DNA from: Penium margaritaceum
Taxonomy: Eukaryota > Streptophyta > Zygnematophyceae > Desmidiales > Peniaceae
Assembly: GCA_023375785.1 (NCBI GenBank)
Contig: SZWC01006705.1
Location: 31,188 to 84,153, forward strand
Direction: 5' to 3'
DNA length: 52,966 bases
Below the pieces are notes generated by a model, which worked only from the letters and a program-made list of their open reading frames with translations, was not told the DNA's origin and made no database searches. Every line of letters begins with the position of its first letter. Position 1 is the first letter of the stretch. The position numbers and the translations under genes were made by a program. Below, piece after piece: positions 20,054-30,729 of the stretch.

Positions 20054-21079
20054 GTGATCTCAGACCGTGAGAAAGGACTGGCCAACGCAGTGGAAACCAA
20101 ACTGCCTGGTGCCACTCATACCTACTACACGTGGCACCTCATGCGCAGCGTGCAGTCCCACTGCCAGAGCCGGTCGGGCACGTTGTTCTGGACTCTCGCG
20201 TACGTCACAACACAGGAGGACTGGGATGCCTGCGTGGCCAAGCTGCGCCGACAAGCACCAAGGGCTGTGGACTATTTGCTGGGTGGAAATGGCGAGCCCG
20301 GCATACCCAAGGAGTGCTGGAACCGTCTGTACTGCCCAATGCCGCGTGGTGGGCACACGACAAACAACGCCATGGAGTCACTCAACATCAAGCTAGTGGA
20401 GTTGAGAAAGATGTACCCGTACTTTTGTTTCGTGAACCTCCACGTTTTTGTGCAACGGCTTAGGCAGATCCGACGCAAGATGGCTCACGATGCCGAGGAC
20501 AACGTCGCGCCCGCCTTGTACCTGAAGCTGAAGAACAACTGCGATCGCAGCAGTGAGTACAATCTGGACTTGGACGGGGACGAGGCCGGACCATGGATGA
20601 GCGGCACTGCTGTGCGTGCAAACGACACCCTATGGCACGTCAACATCAACAAGAGGGAGTGCACTTGCGGCCGATGGCGTGAGTACGGGGTGCCATGCCC
20701 ACACACGTACACTCTCCTGTTCGACAATGCTCTGAACCCCGTGGCCTACGTGGACTTTGGATACCTCACCTTGAGCTACAAAAGGACGTACAACGTGCCA
20801 TTCCCCTTGCCAAAGGTGAAGTTGGTGAAGCAGGCGGACCCGAAGTGGTTGCAACCTGGAGCACGTCGCTGGCGCGGGCGTCCAGTCACGGTGAGGCTTG
20901 ACCGGTATGCCAAGGTAAAAAAAAGGCGCATATGTGCTCGCTGTGGGAAGATGGGCCATGTCTGCAAGGCATGCCCAAACATGGAGGCACCGACGCATGA
21001 ACAGATGGCCGCAGCACGCGTGGAGAATGAGCAACAATGGGAGACCCCTCCAAGTTCTAGCTCCCCCCCACTAGTGTAG
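20054..21079 (+). CDS. Mutator-like (MULE) transposase, C-terminal two-thirds
   Basis: Uninterrupted 342-codon frame after TAG at 20051-20053. ISDREKGLANAV (Asp at residue 4) matches the second catalytic Asp of MULE DDE transposases. TYYTWHLMRSVQ fits the conserved WHL motif, and HTTNNAMESLN supplies the Glu (E108). A SWIM zinc finger CTCGRWREYGVPCPH (C203, C205, C215, H217) and a C-terminal zinc knuckle CARCGKMGHVCKAC (C294, C297, H302, C307) complete the usual order. The first DDE Asp and any N-terminal domain are missing, so this copy is probably dead, or an exon of a longer gene. No terminal inverted repeat was identified. A domesticated MULE-derived gene (FAR1/MUG-like) is the alternative. 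Confidence 0.8.
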   Translation: MISDREKGLANAVETKLPGATHTYYTWHLMRSVQSHCQSRSGTLFWTLAYVTTQEDWDACVAKLRRQAPRAVDYLLGGNGEPGIPKECWNRLYCPMPRGGHTTNNAMESLNIKLVELRKMYPYFCFVNLHVFVQRLRQIRRKMAHDAEDNVAPALYLKLKNNCDRSSEYNLDLDGDEAGPWMSGTAVRANDTLWHVNINKRECTCGRWREYGVPCPHTYTLLFDNALNPVAYVDFGYLTLSYKRTYNVPFPLPKVKLVKQADPKWLQPGARRWRGRPVTVRLDRYAKVKKRRICARCGKMGHVCKACPNMEAPTHEQMAAARVENEQQWETPPSSSSPPLV

Positions 21080-21678
21080 AACTTGTTACTCAGCTAACCA
21101 GCCAAACAGAAAACAGTCCTACACCTATTTTCTGGCAGGCAGGGTTTTTTTGGTGAGCCTTGCCAGACGCCTCACAACCCAAATCCCGGGCGCCGTCCGT
21201 GTTGCCTGAAAACTAGACCATACCATGATATCGACGCTGCGAATGCAGTCGTACGGTCACAATCAGCTAGAAAAATAGCAGCAAAGAGTTATGGCTGCCC
21301 AAACCCAGGCAGTGCCTATGACAGTCAGTGATGCCAAACAGGGCCACACAACAGGAGACATGCATCCTAGGCACAGCATGATGCTGCAGATGTGACGCCA
21401 CGACCAAAGACAGCAATGGGTGCATGCAGACAGCATCTGTAGTGGCAGAAACCGCCGGCGGCCCGATCGCCGAGGAGGCCTACCGATGGAGCTGAGCGGG
21501 TCGTCGATGGGAAGAGGCTCCTACGAATGGTGAGTAGGCCTCAGCGTGCGTCGGCTCCATTAAGCGACACTCCAACAGCGTTGAGTCTCGCTGTCAGTCA
21601 TCTGCACGCCAATGTACACAAGCCGAGAGGACACGACAAAGTACAATGAGGGATGCACGACAACCAACATAGAGAAGT
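21080..21678. other. Region between MULE ORF and E, no gene seen
   Basis: About 600 bp of unique-looking sequence without a supported ORF. It may hold the 3' end of the MULE, but I could not find a terminal inverted repeat. Confidence 0.4.
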
Positions 21679-21683
21679 CTTGG

Positions 21684-22328
21684 TGTTGTGATGTGAGTTT
21701 TTTTCGTCCATTTGTACAGCTCACTGTGACCACTCGGCCGTGTCCATGCTCGTTCAGATCCCTGATGTGAGCCCAACTGGCGCCGGAGTAGTGAAGGTTG
21801 GTGGATCCATCCACCAGCAGCTGCCAGACGGCTGCCACGACGTCCCGGGTGCTTGCTGGGGTGCTCTGCAGTTTTTCTGCAGACGCTAGAGTTTTCTTGG
21901 TGGACTAGCTTTCGAGCCTGATTTGCATGTTTTGCATTGGCCTTCCATCGATCGATGCCAAACTGGTGCATGTGACCAGTTGTAGCGTCCGACTCGAGAT
22001 TTTGCATCTTTGTGTTCAGACGGTGTTGCGTTTGGATGCCAGTGTGCAGAGTTGCGGCCAAAACAGTGGTTTTGAGCAAGTTTTAGGACAAAACTGATAC
22101 TCGCACGTGCGTCACCCGCCGTGTGCCGTGGCAGGTATTTATGCTGTGTGCTTGTCAGTTGTCATCTCTCTCTGCATTACTAAGCTATTGGAGCTTATGA
22201 GACTTTGCGCGTCTCCCTAGCCTGATCCTTACTGTTTCTTGCACCTGCTTTCTTGCTACTACGCTAGCTGACTAGACATTGTCGCCACATCAGCAGTAGC
22301 AAGGTTAGGAAGCTTCCTAGCAATTTCT
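21684..22328 (+). repeat. 5' LTR of element E
   Basis: About 645 bp starting TGTTGTGATG. The GGTATTTATGC box at about 22131 is TATA-like, and the pyrimidine stretch CATCTCTCTCTGCATT at 22163 is shared with D. The CCAAAAC...GTTTTG hairpin is at 22058-22074. Confidence 0.88.
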
Positions 22329-22330
22329 CT

Positions 22331-22345
22331 TGGTATCAAAGCAGC
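22331..22345 (+). other. Primer-binding site of E
   Basis: TGGTATCAAAGCAGCG, initiator tRNA-Met type, matching that of D over its first 13 bases. Confidence 0.85.
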
Positions 22346-22997
22346 GAGACCTCTCTCGTTGAGCTGTGCCGTAGAGACGCAGCACAGGCAGTAGTAGTGA
22401 GAGTAACCGTCGCCGCCACATCCTGGGATCCGTCGCAGCCGACGTTAGTAGTAGCGACGTCACCACGCAATCGCCACCACCGTAGCAAGTGGAGCTGCGG
22501 CAGTGAGGAGATCCAGCAGCCACGCTGGCCAGCAGTAGCAGCACCGGGTGGCAGTAGCAGCTGTGTCTGGCTGCCAGCCTGTACACAAAAAAAAAAGAAA
22601 AAAAAGGAGTAGCAGCTCGTAGTAGTAGCTTGCGGCGGTGGCTGCAAGCAGTGGCAGCGCGCAGCGGCCGCAGCAGCTTGCAGCTGCGACGACATCGGTA
22701 GTCGCGAGCAGCACCAGCAGCAACGAAGCAACAGCAGCGCAGCATTAGCATTGTAGCTGCTCCAGCGACAACAGCAACAACGGCAGCAACAGCATTGCAG
22801 CAGCGGCAACGGCTATAGCAGCGCAGCAGCAGATCCGCCGCAACAACAGCGGCGAGCTTGCGTAGCACAGCTGTTGCACAGTAGTGCTGCGTAGCTCCAT
22901 AGAAACTGCACAGCACTGCGCAGGCCTGTGTGGTACTACCCAGACATACGCAGCTCCTGCGCAGCCACGAGCAGGGGGTGTCGAGGTCACCCCCACC

Positions 22998-23303
22998 GGT
23001 CACGCGGGGTTTGCGTGACCTCCAAAAAAAAAGGTTCGGTCACGAGATACCCGAATAGTAGAAATACAAAATGGATTCGCCCGTCGTTGAGCGAGAAATA
23101 ACCTAACTACCCATCAGCCGCCGCTACCGCCACTCTGGTAACAAAGAAAACAGACAAAAATGCATGGCGAGACCACATGCCATGCGCTGACGACGCATGG
23201 TATGCGGCCCCCTCCGCTAGTATCGCAAACCCTTTCGTTGAAGGGTTTGTGATACTAGCAAGGGGAGGTTTGTTTAGAGTTTGAGGGGAGTTCGAGACTC
23301 CCC
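22998..23303 (+). promoter_or_regulatory. Cluster of four hairpins in E leader
   Basis: GGTCACGC/GCGTGACC (22998-23020, 8 bp); CATGCCATGCG/CGCATGGTATG (23176-23204, 11 bp with one wobble); a 19-bp stem GCTAGTATCGCAAACCCTT (23216-23259, one wobble, 6-nt loop); GGGGAGT/ACTCCCC (23285-23303, 7 bp). Between PBS and gag this is where packaging and dimer-initiation structures are found in retroelements; the role is inferred. Confidence 0.65.
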
Positions 23304-23665
23304 ATGCGTTGAAAGGGAACCTGTTGGGCCTCGCTACCGCGGAACCCAGCAGAAGCCTGCGCAAAAAAAAAACTAAAACCTCGAATGTAATTCGGGGTAT
23401 GGTTTGAATGCGGTTTGTGTGTTAAAATCATAGGTTTACGTTTACAAAAAATAATCGAAAACGAAAGAAGGGCGTTTTCGCTCCATCGCGAGGGAGCGAT
23501 GTCTGCATGCAGGATTTTTTCATGCTCGCCCGTCGACGCATGTCGCGAGCAAGCATGATCTTCAACCAGGCTTTTGAGCTTTTTTTTGTCGCTACCGGGC
23601 GGATCAGAGTCACACTTAGTGTTTTACGGGTATCTGAGCTATTTGGCCCAAAACAATCGCTGGCA

Positions 23666-23751
23666 TAAAAAACGCTAGCAAAAAACAACGCTGGCGTTTT
23701 TTTTTCTAGCGTAAAAACGCTAACGTCATCATAGACTGTGATGACGTTAGC
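23666..23751 (+). promoter_or_regulatory. Inverted repeats with TGACGT half-sites, E leader
   Basis: AAAAAACGCTAGC pairs with CGCTGGCGTTTTTT (about 23668-23706, imperfect). GCTAACGTCATCA pairs perfectly with TGATGACGTTAGC (23719-23751, 13 bp, 7-nt loop). The second holds two TGACGT half-sites and corresponds in position to the palindrome cluster of A. Confidence 0.6.
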
Positions 23752-23862
23752 AGTTTTTGGGGTCAAAACGTCAATTTTTGGAGACGCTTCAACTACTCCA
23801 GAAATGCCGTCAGTTTCTTGTTTGGAGTATCTTTGACGTTTGGCCCCATACTGAGCATTGCG

Positions 23863-25460
23863 ATGGCGCCGGTCCGTGACAAGGACAAAGGACTCGTTGA
23901 CCCTTCTTCCTCCTCTTCGGGCATTATGAGTCCGCGATCGCAATCCCGCATGATTGACGAGCTTTGTCGGTTGCAGGACGATATGCGCCGGCAGCAACAG
24001 AGGCAGTCCAACGCGTTGCAAGAGATCACGGAGTTACTGCGGGGTCACTCGATGGCTTCACAGCAGCCACCTGGATGATCTACTGGAGTTGCACCATCTG
24101 TTGAGCAGTCTACACCATACACATTGTTGCGGCCTCAACATCACTCATCACAGGTGGACACCTGAGATGAGAAGGAGATTGAGGATGACTCACGCGAGCA
24201 CGAGATTCGTGTGCTTGAGGAGCGCATCCGTGAGTTACGTTTGGGATCACAGCCTCCCACTCCGCCACCTTCTCGCCGTCATGATCAGCCACGTCGTTTA
24301 GCAGCGTTCACCTTTCGTGGCGTTTCTCTCACTGGTGTGCTCCCCATATCCCGTCCACCGTCTCCCGAGCTTGAGGTCACCCTCGCCACGGAGCGGCGAC
24401 CGAAGGACTTTGAGACACCTCCACCCCGTTACGATAGTGACGATGGCTTCGATTGCTGGGAGACCTTGTTTCAGGTGTGGGCCGATTCTGAGGGTGTCTG
24501 GCCCTACTACCACAGCCAGTACCAGACCCGCGACGCTCATCAGGTCTAGGCAGAAGAGAGAGCAATGCTGGGTCTCATCTACGCCATGCCGCAGGAGACT
24601 GTGGTCGGCTTCGGACCCTTTCTCGGTGAGGCCGGGACCGGGACTGGAGCAGATCCGCATTAGGGCTGGGAGCTGGCCCTGACACTTCTCGCTGCGGAGA
24701 CCCATGCCACGAGGGCGGCCCGACTATGTGAGTTTCATTCCCTCCGCCAGGGTCCCACGGAGCTTGCAGCTGACTACTGGAGGCGCGCGATGCGCCTTTA
24801 CACGTGCCTTGGGACCGGTGGCGGGACGCAGTTGTGGGCACTCGACACCATCATGATGGGGGCGCATTTGGACCACGTGAAGCTCTTTACGAGCTTCAAT
24901 CGTGTGGCTCTTTGAGTTTTCATAGTCACTACAGCTGCTTCCTTGGGCCCATCGCTACTTCATCCAGGCCACATCGGCTCATGAGACTGCCATCGCCCAT
25001 CAGCGGAGTCCACTTGTTGCAGCAGTGACTGCGACCCCTCTTATACCTCTGTCCCTGCTCACCAGTCCCACCTCCACCGCTTCCTCCTCCTCCTCCTCTA
25101 CCCTGAGCGGCCACACTCAGGGTGTTACAGCGGCCGCATAAGGGAAGAAGGGGAAGAAGCGACGTGGGAAGGGACAGCAGCAGCAGCAACAGCAACCAGC
25201 AATTAGTGGCAATGGACGTTCTGTCCACTGCTACAACTGTGGAGGCGCTCACCGCTACACGAAGTGTGAGCAGCCCCTTGACTGGACTCGGATCATGCGC
25301 GGCCTTCAGGCGGCACACACTCAGCGGATTTCTTCGAGTGACACACGGACTGGGCGCGTCGCGACCACGAGTGCAGCAGACGCATCCGTTTCATCTGGCG
25401 GCAGCCGTGATGTGGACCCTCGGGATCGCACGATTGTGGAGCTTCGTCAGCTACTGGCGC
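23863..25460 (+). pseudogene. Gag of element E
   Basis: ATG 23863 (GCGATGG context) starts MAPVRDKDKG, homologous to A. Stops in frame: TGA 24076, TGA 24163, TAG 24547, TAG 24661, TGA 24913. Recognisable blocks are PKDFETPPPRYDSDDGFDCW, GFGPFLGEAG and AADYWRRAMRLY. The knuckle (25229-25267) is in a different frame and reads CYNCGGAHRYTKC, with only three residues between the second Cys and the His (CX2CX3HX4C). Function as nucleocapsid precursor is from family knowledge. Confidence 0.8.
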
Positions 25461-25461
25461 T

Positions 25462-26115
25462 TTGTACTCATGGAGGTACGAGTATGTTTCACATGCGAGT
25501 GGTCCCGACACAGCTGGTCTTACTGTGTCTGCTGCTTGTGATGATGCTTGTGGTGGAGCTATGTTGGCTTGCGATGAGGATGGACCTGACAGTGCCGACT
25601 GGCTTGACGAGTCACAGATCCGTGTTGTTCGTCGTTGTCCAGAGTCCTCTGCTGAGCGTCCAGCAGAGGCAGAGTGTTCTGTGGCACGTTGCTCAGTGTC
25701 GACGACTGGTCGTGAGCCGGGTGGCACCTTGATTATTGACTCTGGGACCACCCATCACATGACCTGTCGTCGTGGTGACTTTGTTGTGCTCGGTCCCGTT
25801 GCGTCCGTTCGATCTGTTCGCACAGGGTGTGGTCAGTCGTTGCCTGTGCAGGGAGTTGGATTTGTGCAGTTTGATGGTCCGTCTGGCCCCTTGTACATTT
25901 CTGATGTGTTCTTTGTCCCTGCTCTTGAGCTCAGCCTGCTCTCTATTCGTGCATGCACCAGGATGGGTCTCACTATTGAGCACTCTGCTGACTCTGTCAC
26001 AGTGACTACTCTTGACACACGCGCCATCGTGCTTTGTGCCTCTGTTGTTGATGATCTGTATCGTGTGTCTCGTTGCACTACCTCTGTTTCTTCTCCAACT
26101 CTCTCCTCTGCGTGA
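25462..26115 (+). pseudogene. Protease region of element E
   Basis: 217-codon frame after a shift near 25460-25490. The aspartic protease site reads LIIDSGTTHHMT (DSG, about 25732-25767). It is followed by the usual copia text VQGVGFVQFDGPSGPLYISDV and ACTRMGLTI before the integrase. It ends at TGA 26113. Confidence 0.85.
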
Positions 26116-27213
26116 GTGTTTGTCCCTGGTGTTCTCTCCCCTGAGCACCAGCGCTTGTTACATCGTCGCCTCTACCATGTGAGCTCGGACACTGTGTCGA
26201 AGCTCATTTGCACTCAGCCAGTCCTCGGTCTTGACGTAGCTTCTTTTGAGAAGCCGCCCAAGACCGACTGTCTTTTTTGCGCCCAGGGTAAGATGCATCA
26301 CTGCTCTTACCCTGACTCCTCCTCCCGGGCACTGCGCCCACTAGAGTTGGTCCACTCAGACCTTCTCGGTCCTCTCCCAGTCCAGTCCCTCTCTGATCGG
26401 GGTCGATATGTTCTCACCCTGACTGATGACTTCACCCGGATGCGGTGGGTCTACAGCCTCCGCCACAAGAGCGATGCCGCATTGGCGGTCCGTCTATGGC
26501 TTGTGATGGCTGAGCGTCATTCTCGTCACACCCTGTACACATTCCGCTCAGATCGTTGTGGCGAGTACTTAGGCAAGATGGATGCCTACTTTGCCGAGCA
26601 CGGTATCTTTCGCAAGCTTTCCGCCCCTGCTACACCACAACAGAACGGTGTGTCTGAGTGTTGGAACCGCACCATGGAGGATGCGGTTTGCGTTATGCGG
26701 TCTGAGTGCGGTCTACCGGAGTCCTTTGCCTTTGAGGGCTTCTCCTACATGACGTGGGTCTGGAACCACTTGCCGCATGGTCCACTTCCAGACCATGTCA
26801 CACCGTACGAGTTGTGGTTCGGCCATCGTGCTGACCTCCGTCTCGCTCGTGTTTGGGGGTCCCTCGCCTGTGTCTGGTACACGAAGGACCAGCAGGGGTC
26901 TAAGGTCCCACCTCGGGGATGCATGTGCACCTTCCTCGGCATCTCCCCGCGGTCGAAGGCCTAGCGTTTTTGGAACCCTGCTCGCCATCGCATTGTTGAG
27001 TCTCAAGTTGCTCTCTTCTTTGTGGCTCTCACGAACCGCGACTTGTCCAGCATTCTGTCGCTGGCCGCCGACCACGTTCCTACTTGTGTGGCCTCCCGGC
27101 GGATGAGGGAGTCTAGTCCTGCGCATGGGTCCGGCCGGGCCTCCTCACCTGTGGTCCGGTCTCCGGCTGCTGACGATCCGGCCACCGTGGCTGTGGGTCC
27201 AGTAGCCTCATGA
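26116..27213 (+). pseudogene. Integrase of element E
   Basis: Follows the protease in frame after TGA 26113. HHCC zinc site: H16 and H21 in HRRLYH, C52 and C55 in CLFC. Catalytic triad D82 (HSDLLGP), D146 (RSDRCGEYL), E181 (QNGVSECWNRT), all intact. TAG 26962 and TGA 27211 interrupt the C-terminal extension. The integrase inserts cDNA into the genome. Confidence 0.88.
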
Positions 27214-27530
27214 GTACCCTCTGGCACACCTGATCCCGTGCCGGTGTCAGATCCCTCTGGTGCACCCGATCTCGTGCCTGTGCTGGTCCCCTATGCCACA
27301 CCTGATCCCGTACGAGCATCAGTCCCCTCTGGCACACCTAGTCCCGTGCTGGTGTCAGACCCCTCTCACACACCCGATCTCGTACCAGTGTCGGTCCCCT
27401 CTGGCACACCCGATCTCGTACCAGTGTCGATCCCCTTTGGCACACCCGATCTCATACCAGTGTCGGTCCCCTCTAGCACATTGATCCCGTACCAGTGTCT
27501 GTCCCCTCCGTCACACCCACTCCCGTGCAC
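27214..27530 (+). repeat. 36-bp minisatellite in integrase-RT linker of E
   Basis: About eight units of 36 bp, each coding 12 residues of the form PSGTPDLVPVSV. The frame is kept through most units, giving a Pro/Ser/Val-rich flexible linker. H has a different tandem repeat at the same place. Confidence 0.8.
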
Positions 27531-28931
27531 GCACCAATGTCCCCTACGGCTCTGGCATAGCAGCCTTCCCCGCAACCTGAGGTGAGCATTGCATCGGGCT
27601 ACTCTCGCGAGCCCTGTGGTCGCCTTCGACCATTGGCCTCTAGGGTTCAGCGGATTGCTGACTCTACGCCCAGACTCCCGACTCGTTGTGTTTAGAGTAG
27701 CGAGCTTGGCACGAAGGCCCTTGGCTTGAGTGTCGAGGCAGACTACACTGAGGTGCAGTCAGCATGTCCTGTCAGCCACGAGTTGGTCTCTCGAGAGTTC
27801 TTGGTCGTTTGCGATGCCGCAGCCGACCTTGTCTTGGTCAGACCGAGTATGGAGGCGTGTGTCTTAGCCACCTGGAGCACTCCCTCGACAATGCCTGATC
27901 CAGGCTGGTTGAAGGAGGCACTCTCAGCTCACAATGCAGACCTGTGGCGTGTTGCTTATGAGGATGAGCTGAGAGCCATCCGTGAGCACGGTGTCTATGA
28001 GCTTGTCGACCTCCCGCCTGGGTGGAAGGCTGTACAGGCCAAGTGGGTCTTTCGCAAGAAGGTGAAGCCTGATTTCATACTGGATCGCGACAAGGCTTGC
28101 TTGACGGCCAAGGGGTTCTTGCAGGTTGAGGGAGTAGATTTCACTGACACCTTTGCAGCCGTTGGCCGCATGACCACCGCTCGCGCTCTGTTTGGGGTTG
28201 TTGCTCACCACGACTGGGAGCTAAACCAGATGGACATGAACGACGCGTTCCTCCATGGCACCTTAGAGGAGGAGATATTAATTGTCTAGCCACCTGGATT
28301 TGAGGTCGGTGACAAGGTTTGGCGCTTGCGCAAGGCCTTGTACGGCCTGAAACAGTCACCCAGGTGCTGGAACTTGGAGATCACTAGAACACTGACACGT
28401 TCCGGTTACGTACCGAGTGACGCTGACCCGTCCCTCTTACTTAGACGGACAGCTGAGAGCTTGACCGCCATCTTGGTCTACGTTGACGACCTCCTGATTG
28501 CGTCTCCTTCTATGGAGGTCGTGAAGGAGGCCAAGGCAGTTCTCCAGGCTACCTACAGGATGAAGGACCTTGGTCCTGCAGCTGTGTTTCTTGGGATGGA
28601 GATCGTGCGTGATCATCAGCGACGGGCACTTTTGTTGCATCAGGAACGTTACGCCCACGTTGTGGGGGAGCAGCTTTCTGACCTTCCGTGTGCAATTCCT
28701 ATAGCCTCCACCCCCATCACACCTGACGGACAGGATGCTCTAAAGATGGATGATCCCGTAGACCTGGGGGAGACAGTGGAAGTGACCCTGTACTTGCGCC
28801 TTATTGGCTCCTTGATGTACTTGGCCACTACCTCACGACCCGACATTGCCTTTGCCGTCAACCTTCTAGCACAGATTTCCCAGTGTCCTCGGGCGAGAGC
28901 CCTTCATGCGGCTATGTGAGTGGTGCAGTAG
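27531..28931 (+). pseudogene. Reverse transcriptase of element E
   Basis: The RT N-terminal block (LWRVAYEDELRAIREHGVYELV, AVQAKWVFRKKVKP) leads to the first catalytic Asp in LNQMDMNDAFLHG. TAG 28287 replaces one residue before PPGFEVGDKVWRLRKALYGL. The YVDD box is intact (28479-28490), followed by YRMKDLGPAAVFLGMEI. TGA at 28917 and a TAG precede the RNase H. Confidence 0.88.
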
Positions 28932-29462
28932 GTGGTGTCCACACCGTACCTCAGACTCTACTTTTGGTGGCAGTGTTTGGTGGTAGTCAACGGCTACAAA
29001 GACAGTGACTGGACGTGGAGTCCTGATGGGCGCAGTCAGACAGGCTACGTGTTCCTGCTTGGTGGCACCGGTGTGTCGTGGCACAGTGGCAAGCAGGGTT
29101 GTATCGCATGTAGCTCATCAAAGGCTGAGTATTTTGCTCTGGAGACTGGGGCTGCTGAGGTGGTGTGGCTACAACGTCTATCTCATGAGTTGCGTCAGTC
29201 TGTGCCTTGCATCGTTCTGTGCTGTGACAACCAGAGTGCTCTTGCCATTGCAGAAAACTCTAGTGTGTTTCATTCACGCATGAAGCACGTTGCTGTTGAG
29301 CATCACTTTGTGCGTTATCTTGTGGAGCGACAGGTGATCTCCATCATGTGGGTCGGCACGGACATGCAGCGGGCTGAATTCTTGACCAAGGCACTTGAGC
29401 ATGGAAAGTTCATGGTGGCCATTCGTTCTGTCGGGCTACGCCCCTTGCCTGAGAGTGGCTGA
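28932..29462 (+). pseudogene. RNase H of element E
   Basis: Copia-type RNase H: GYKDSDWTW, CSSSKAEYFALETGAAEVVW and CDNQSALAIAENSSVFHSRMKHV carry the metal-binding D/E/D residues. The open frame ends naturally (PLPESG, stop at 29460), so only the break before it disables the polyprotein. It degrades template RNA during cDNA synthesis. Confidence 0.85.
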
Positions 29463-29560
29463 GAGTGGGGTGTGTGAGCATGGACTGTTGAGCATCTTGT
29501 TGTGCACCTGTGTCTCTTCTGCACGTGTATGCACATGCGTACCATCGGGTCATGGGGGAG
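29463..29560 (+). other. 3' untranslated segment and PPT of E
   Basis: No ORF. The PPT CATGGGGGAG is at 29551-29560, immediately before the 3' LTR. Confidence 0.8.
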
Positions 29561-30206
29561 TGTTGTGATGTGAGTTGTTTCCGTCCATTTGTACAGCTTA
29601 TTGTGACCACTTGGCCATTTCCATGCTCGTGCAGATCCCTGATGCGGGCCCAGCTGGCGACAGAGCACTGACGGTTGGTGGATCCATCCACCAGCAGCTG
29701 CCAGACAGCTGCCACGACGTCGTGGGTGCTTGTTGGGGTGCTCTGCAGTTTTTCTGTAGACGTTAGATTTTTCTCGGTGGATCGGCTCTTGAGCCCAATT
29801 TCATGTTTTGCATTGTCCTTCCACCAATTGATGCCAAAGTTGTGCGTGTGACCAGTCGTAGCGTCTGGCTCAAGATTTTGCATCTCTAGGTTCAGACGGT
29901 GTTGCGTTTGGATGCCTGTGCGCAGAGTTGCGGCTAAAACAGTGGTTTTGAGCCGATTTTAGGACAAAACTGACACTGCCGCGTGCGTCACCCGCCGTGT
30001 GCCGCGGCAGGTATTTATGCTGTGTGCTTGTCAGTTGTCATCTCTCTCTGCATTACTAAGCTATTGGAGCTTATGAGACTTTGCACGTCTCCCTAGCCTG
30101 ATCCTCGCTGTTTCTTGCACCTGCTTGCTTGCTAGTGCGCTAGCTGACTGGACAGTGTCGCCACATCAGCAACAGCAAGGTTAGGAAGCTTCCTAGCAAT
30201 ATATCT
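29561..30206 (+). repeat. 3' LTR of element E
   Basis: 646 bp starting TGTTGTGATG, ending ...CAATATATCT. The hairpin arms GGCTAAAAC and GTTTTGAGCC are at 29932-29955. Confidence 0.9.
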
Positions 30207-30211
30207 CTTGG

Positions 30212-30328
30212 TACACTCCGGAGGCCCGTCGTGTCATCACGCTCTCCTCCACCCTTTTCCACTAACGTGGGGTATATGGGTAATTAGTTGGCATCGTTCG
30301 TAACGGATGGATGCCACACAAACAAACA
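30212..30328 (-). repeat. Fragment of a D/F-type LTR, minus strand
   Basis: On the minus strand it starts TGTTTGTTTG at 30328 and aligns with the first about 110 bp of the F LTR (38243 onward). Shared text includes TTACCCATATACCCCA and GGAGAG(C/T)GTGA. E therefore appears to have landed in or beside an older copy of this family. Confidence 0.7.
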
Positions 30329-30484
30329 CCTTCCAAGCAAACAAAAAGGTCAAAGTCGATTAGCATCGTTGTTTACTCGGTCGCTAGAAGAGTACATGCG
30401 AGACTAGTTTTCAACGATAGTAGGTTCTCGCATATCCGTGACTTGAAAACAGGCATAAACTAAACAGAAGAGAATATCCTCACA

Positions 30485-30729
30485 CCCCTGATTTAGAAAC
30501 TAAAGTTGCCAAACCCCTCGTTGCTGATAATTTGAGTACAGGTTGCGGCGTCATTCTTATTTTAGCACAAATGCTCCGGTGCCCATCGTTTTGCCAAATA
30601 AAGCATCGGTGTCCGTAGTCGAAAACAAACTGACGGCGGTGTCCAAAGTCAAAAACGAAAAGACACCCCTATCCATAGTCGAAAACGACATGACAGCAGT
30701 GCCCATGATTTTCATGGAGCGAGCGAAAA
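30485..30729 (-). repeat. 30-bp periodic repeat array, minus orientation
   Basis: Cores at 30580, 30610, 30640, 30670 and 30700 are exactly 30 bp apart (plus-strand TGCCCAT, TGTCCGT, TGTCCAA, TATCCAT, TGCCCAT). Weaker CCCCT cores occur at 30485 and 30515. Read on minus, each begins TGGGCAC-like, the same core as the plus-strand array at 31515. Confidence 0.7.

Larger units (their letters stand above)
22346..23862 (+). other. Leader of element E
   Basis: About 1.5 kb, longer than in A. 22346-22990 is CAG-rich with a polypurine run (22585-22608). 22998-23303 holds four hairpins in about 300 nt, and 23666-23751 two more. No supported ORF; long minus-strand frames are CTG-repeat artefacts. Confidence 0.65.
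21684..30206 (+). mobile_element. Element E: complete Ty1/copia retrotransposon
   Basis: 8,523 bp flanked by the TSD CTTGG (21679-21683 and 30207-30211). Order is LTR, PBS, hairpin-rich leader, gag, protease, integrase, RT, RNase H, PPT, LTR; integrase before RT defines copia. Catalytic residues of integrase, RT and RNase H are present, but several stops and frame changes make it a relic. LTR ends are ambiguous by two bases because CTCTTGG follows both LTRs. Confidence 0.93.
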
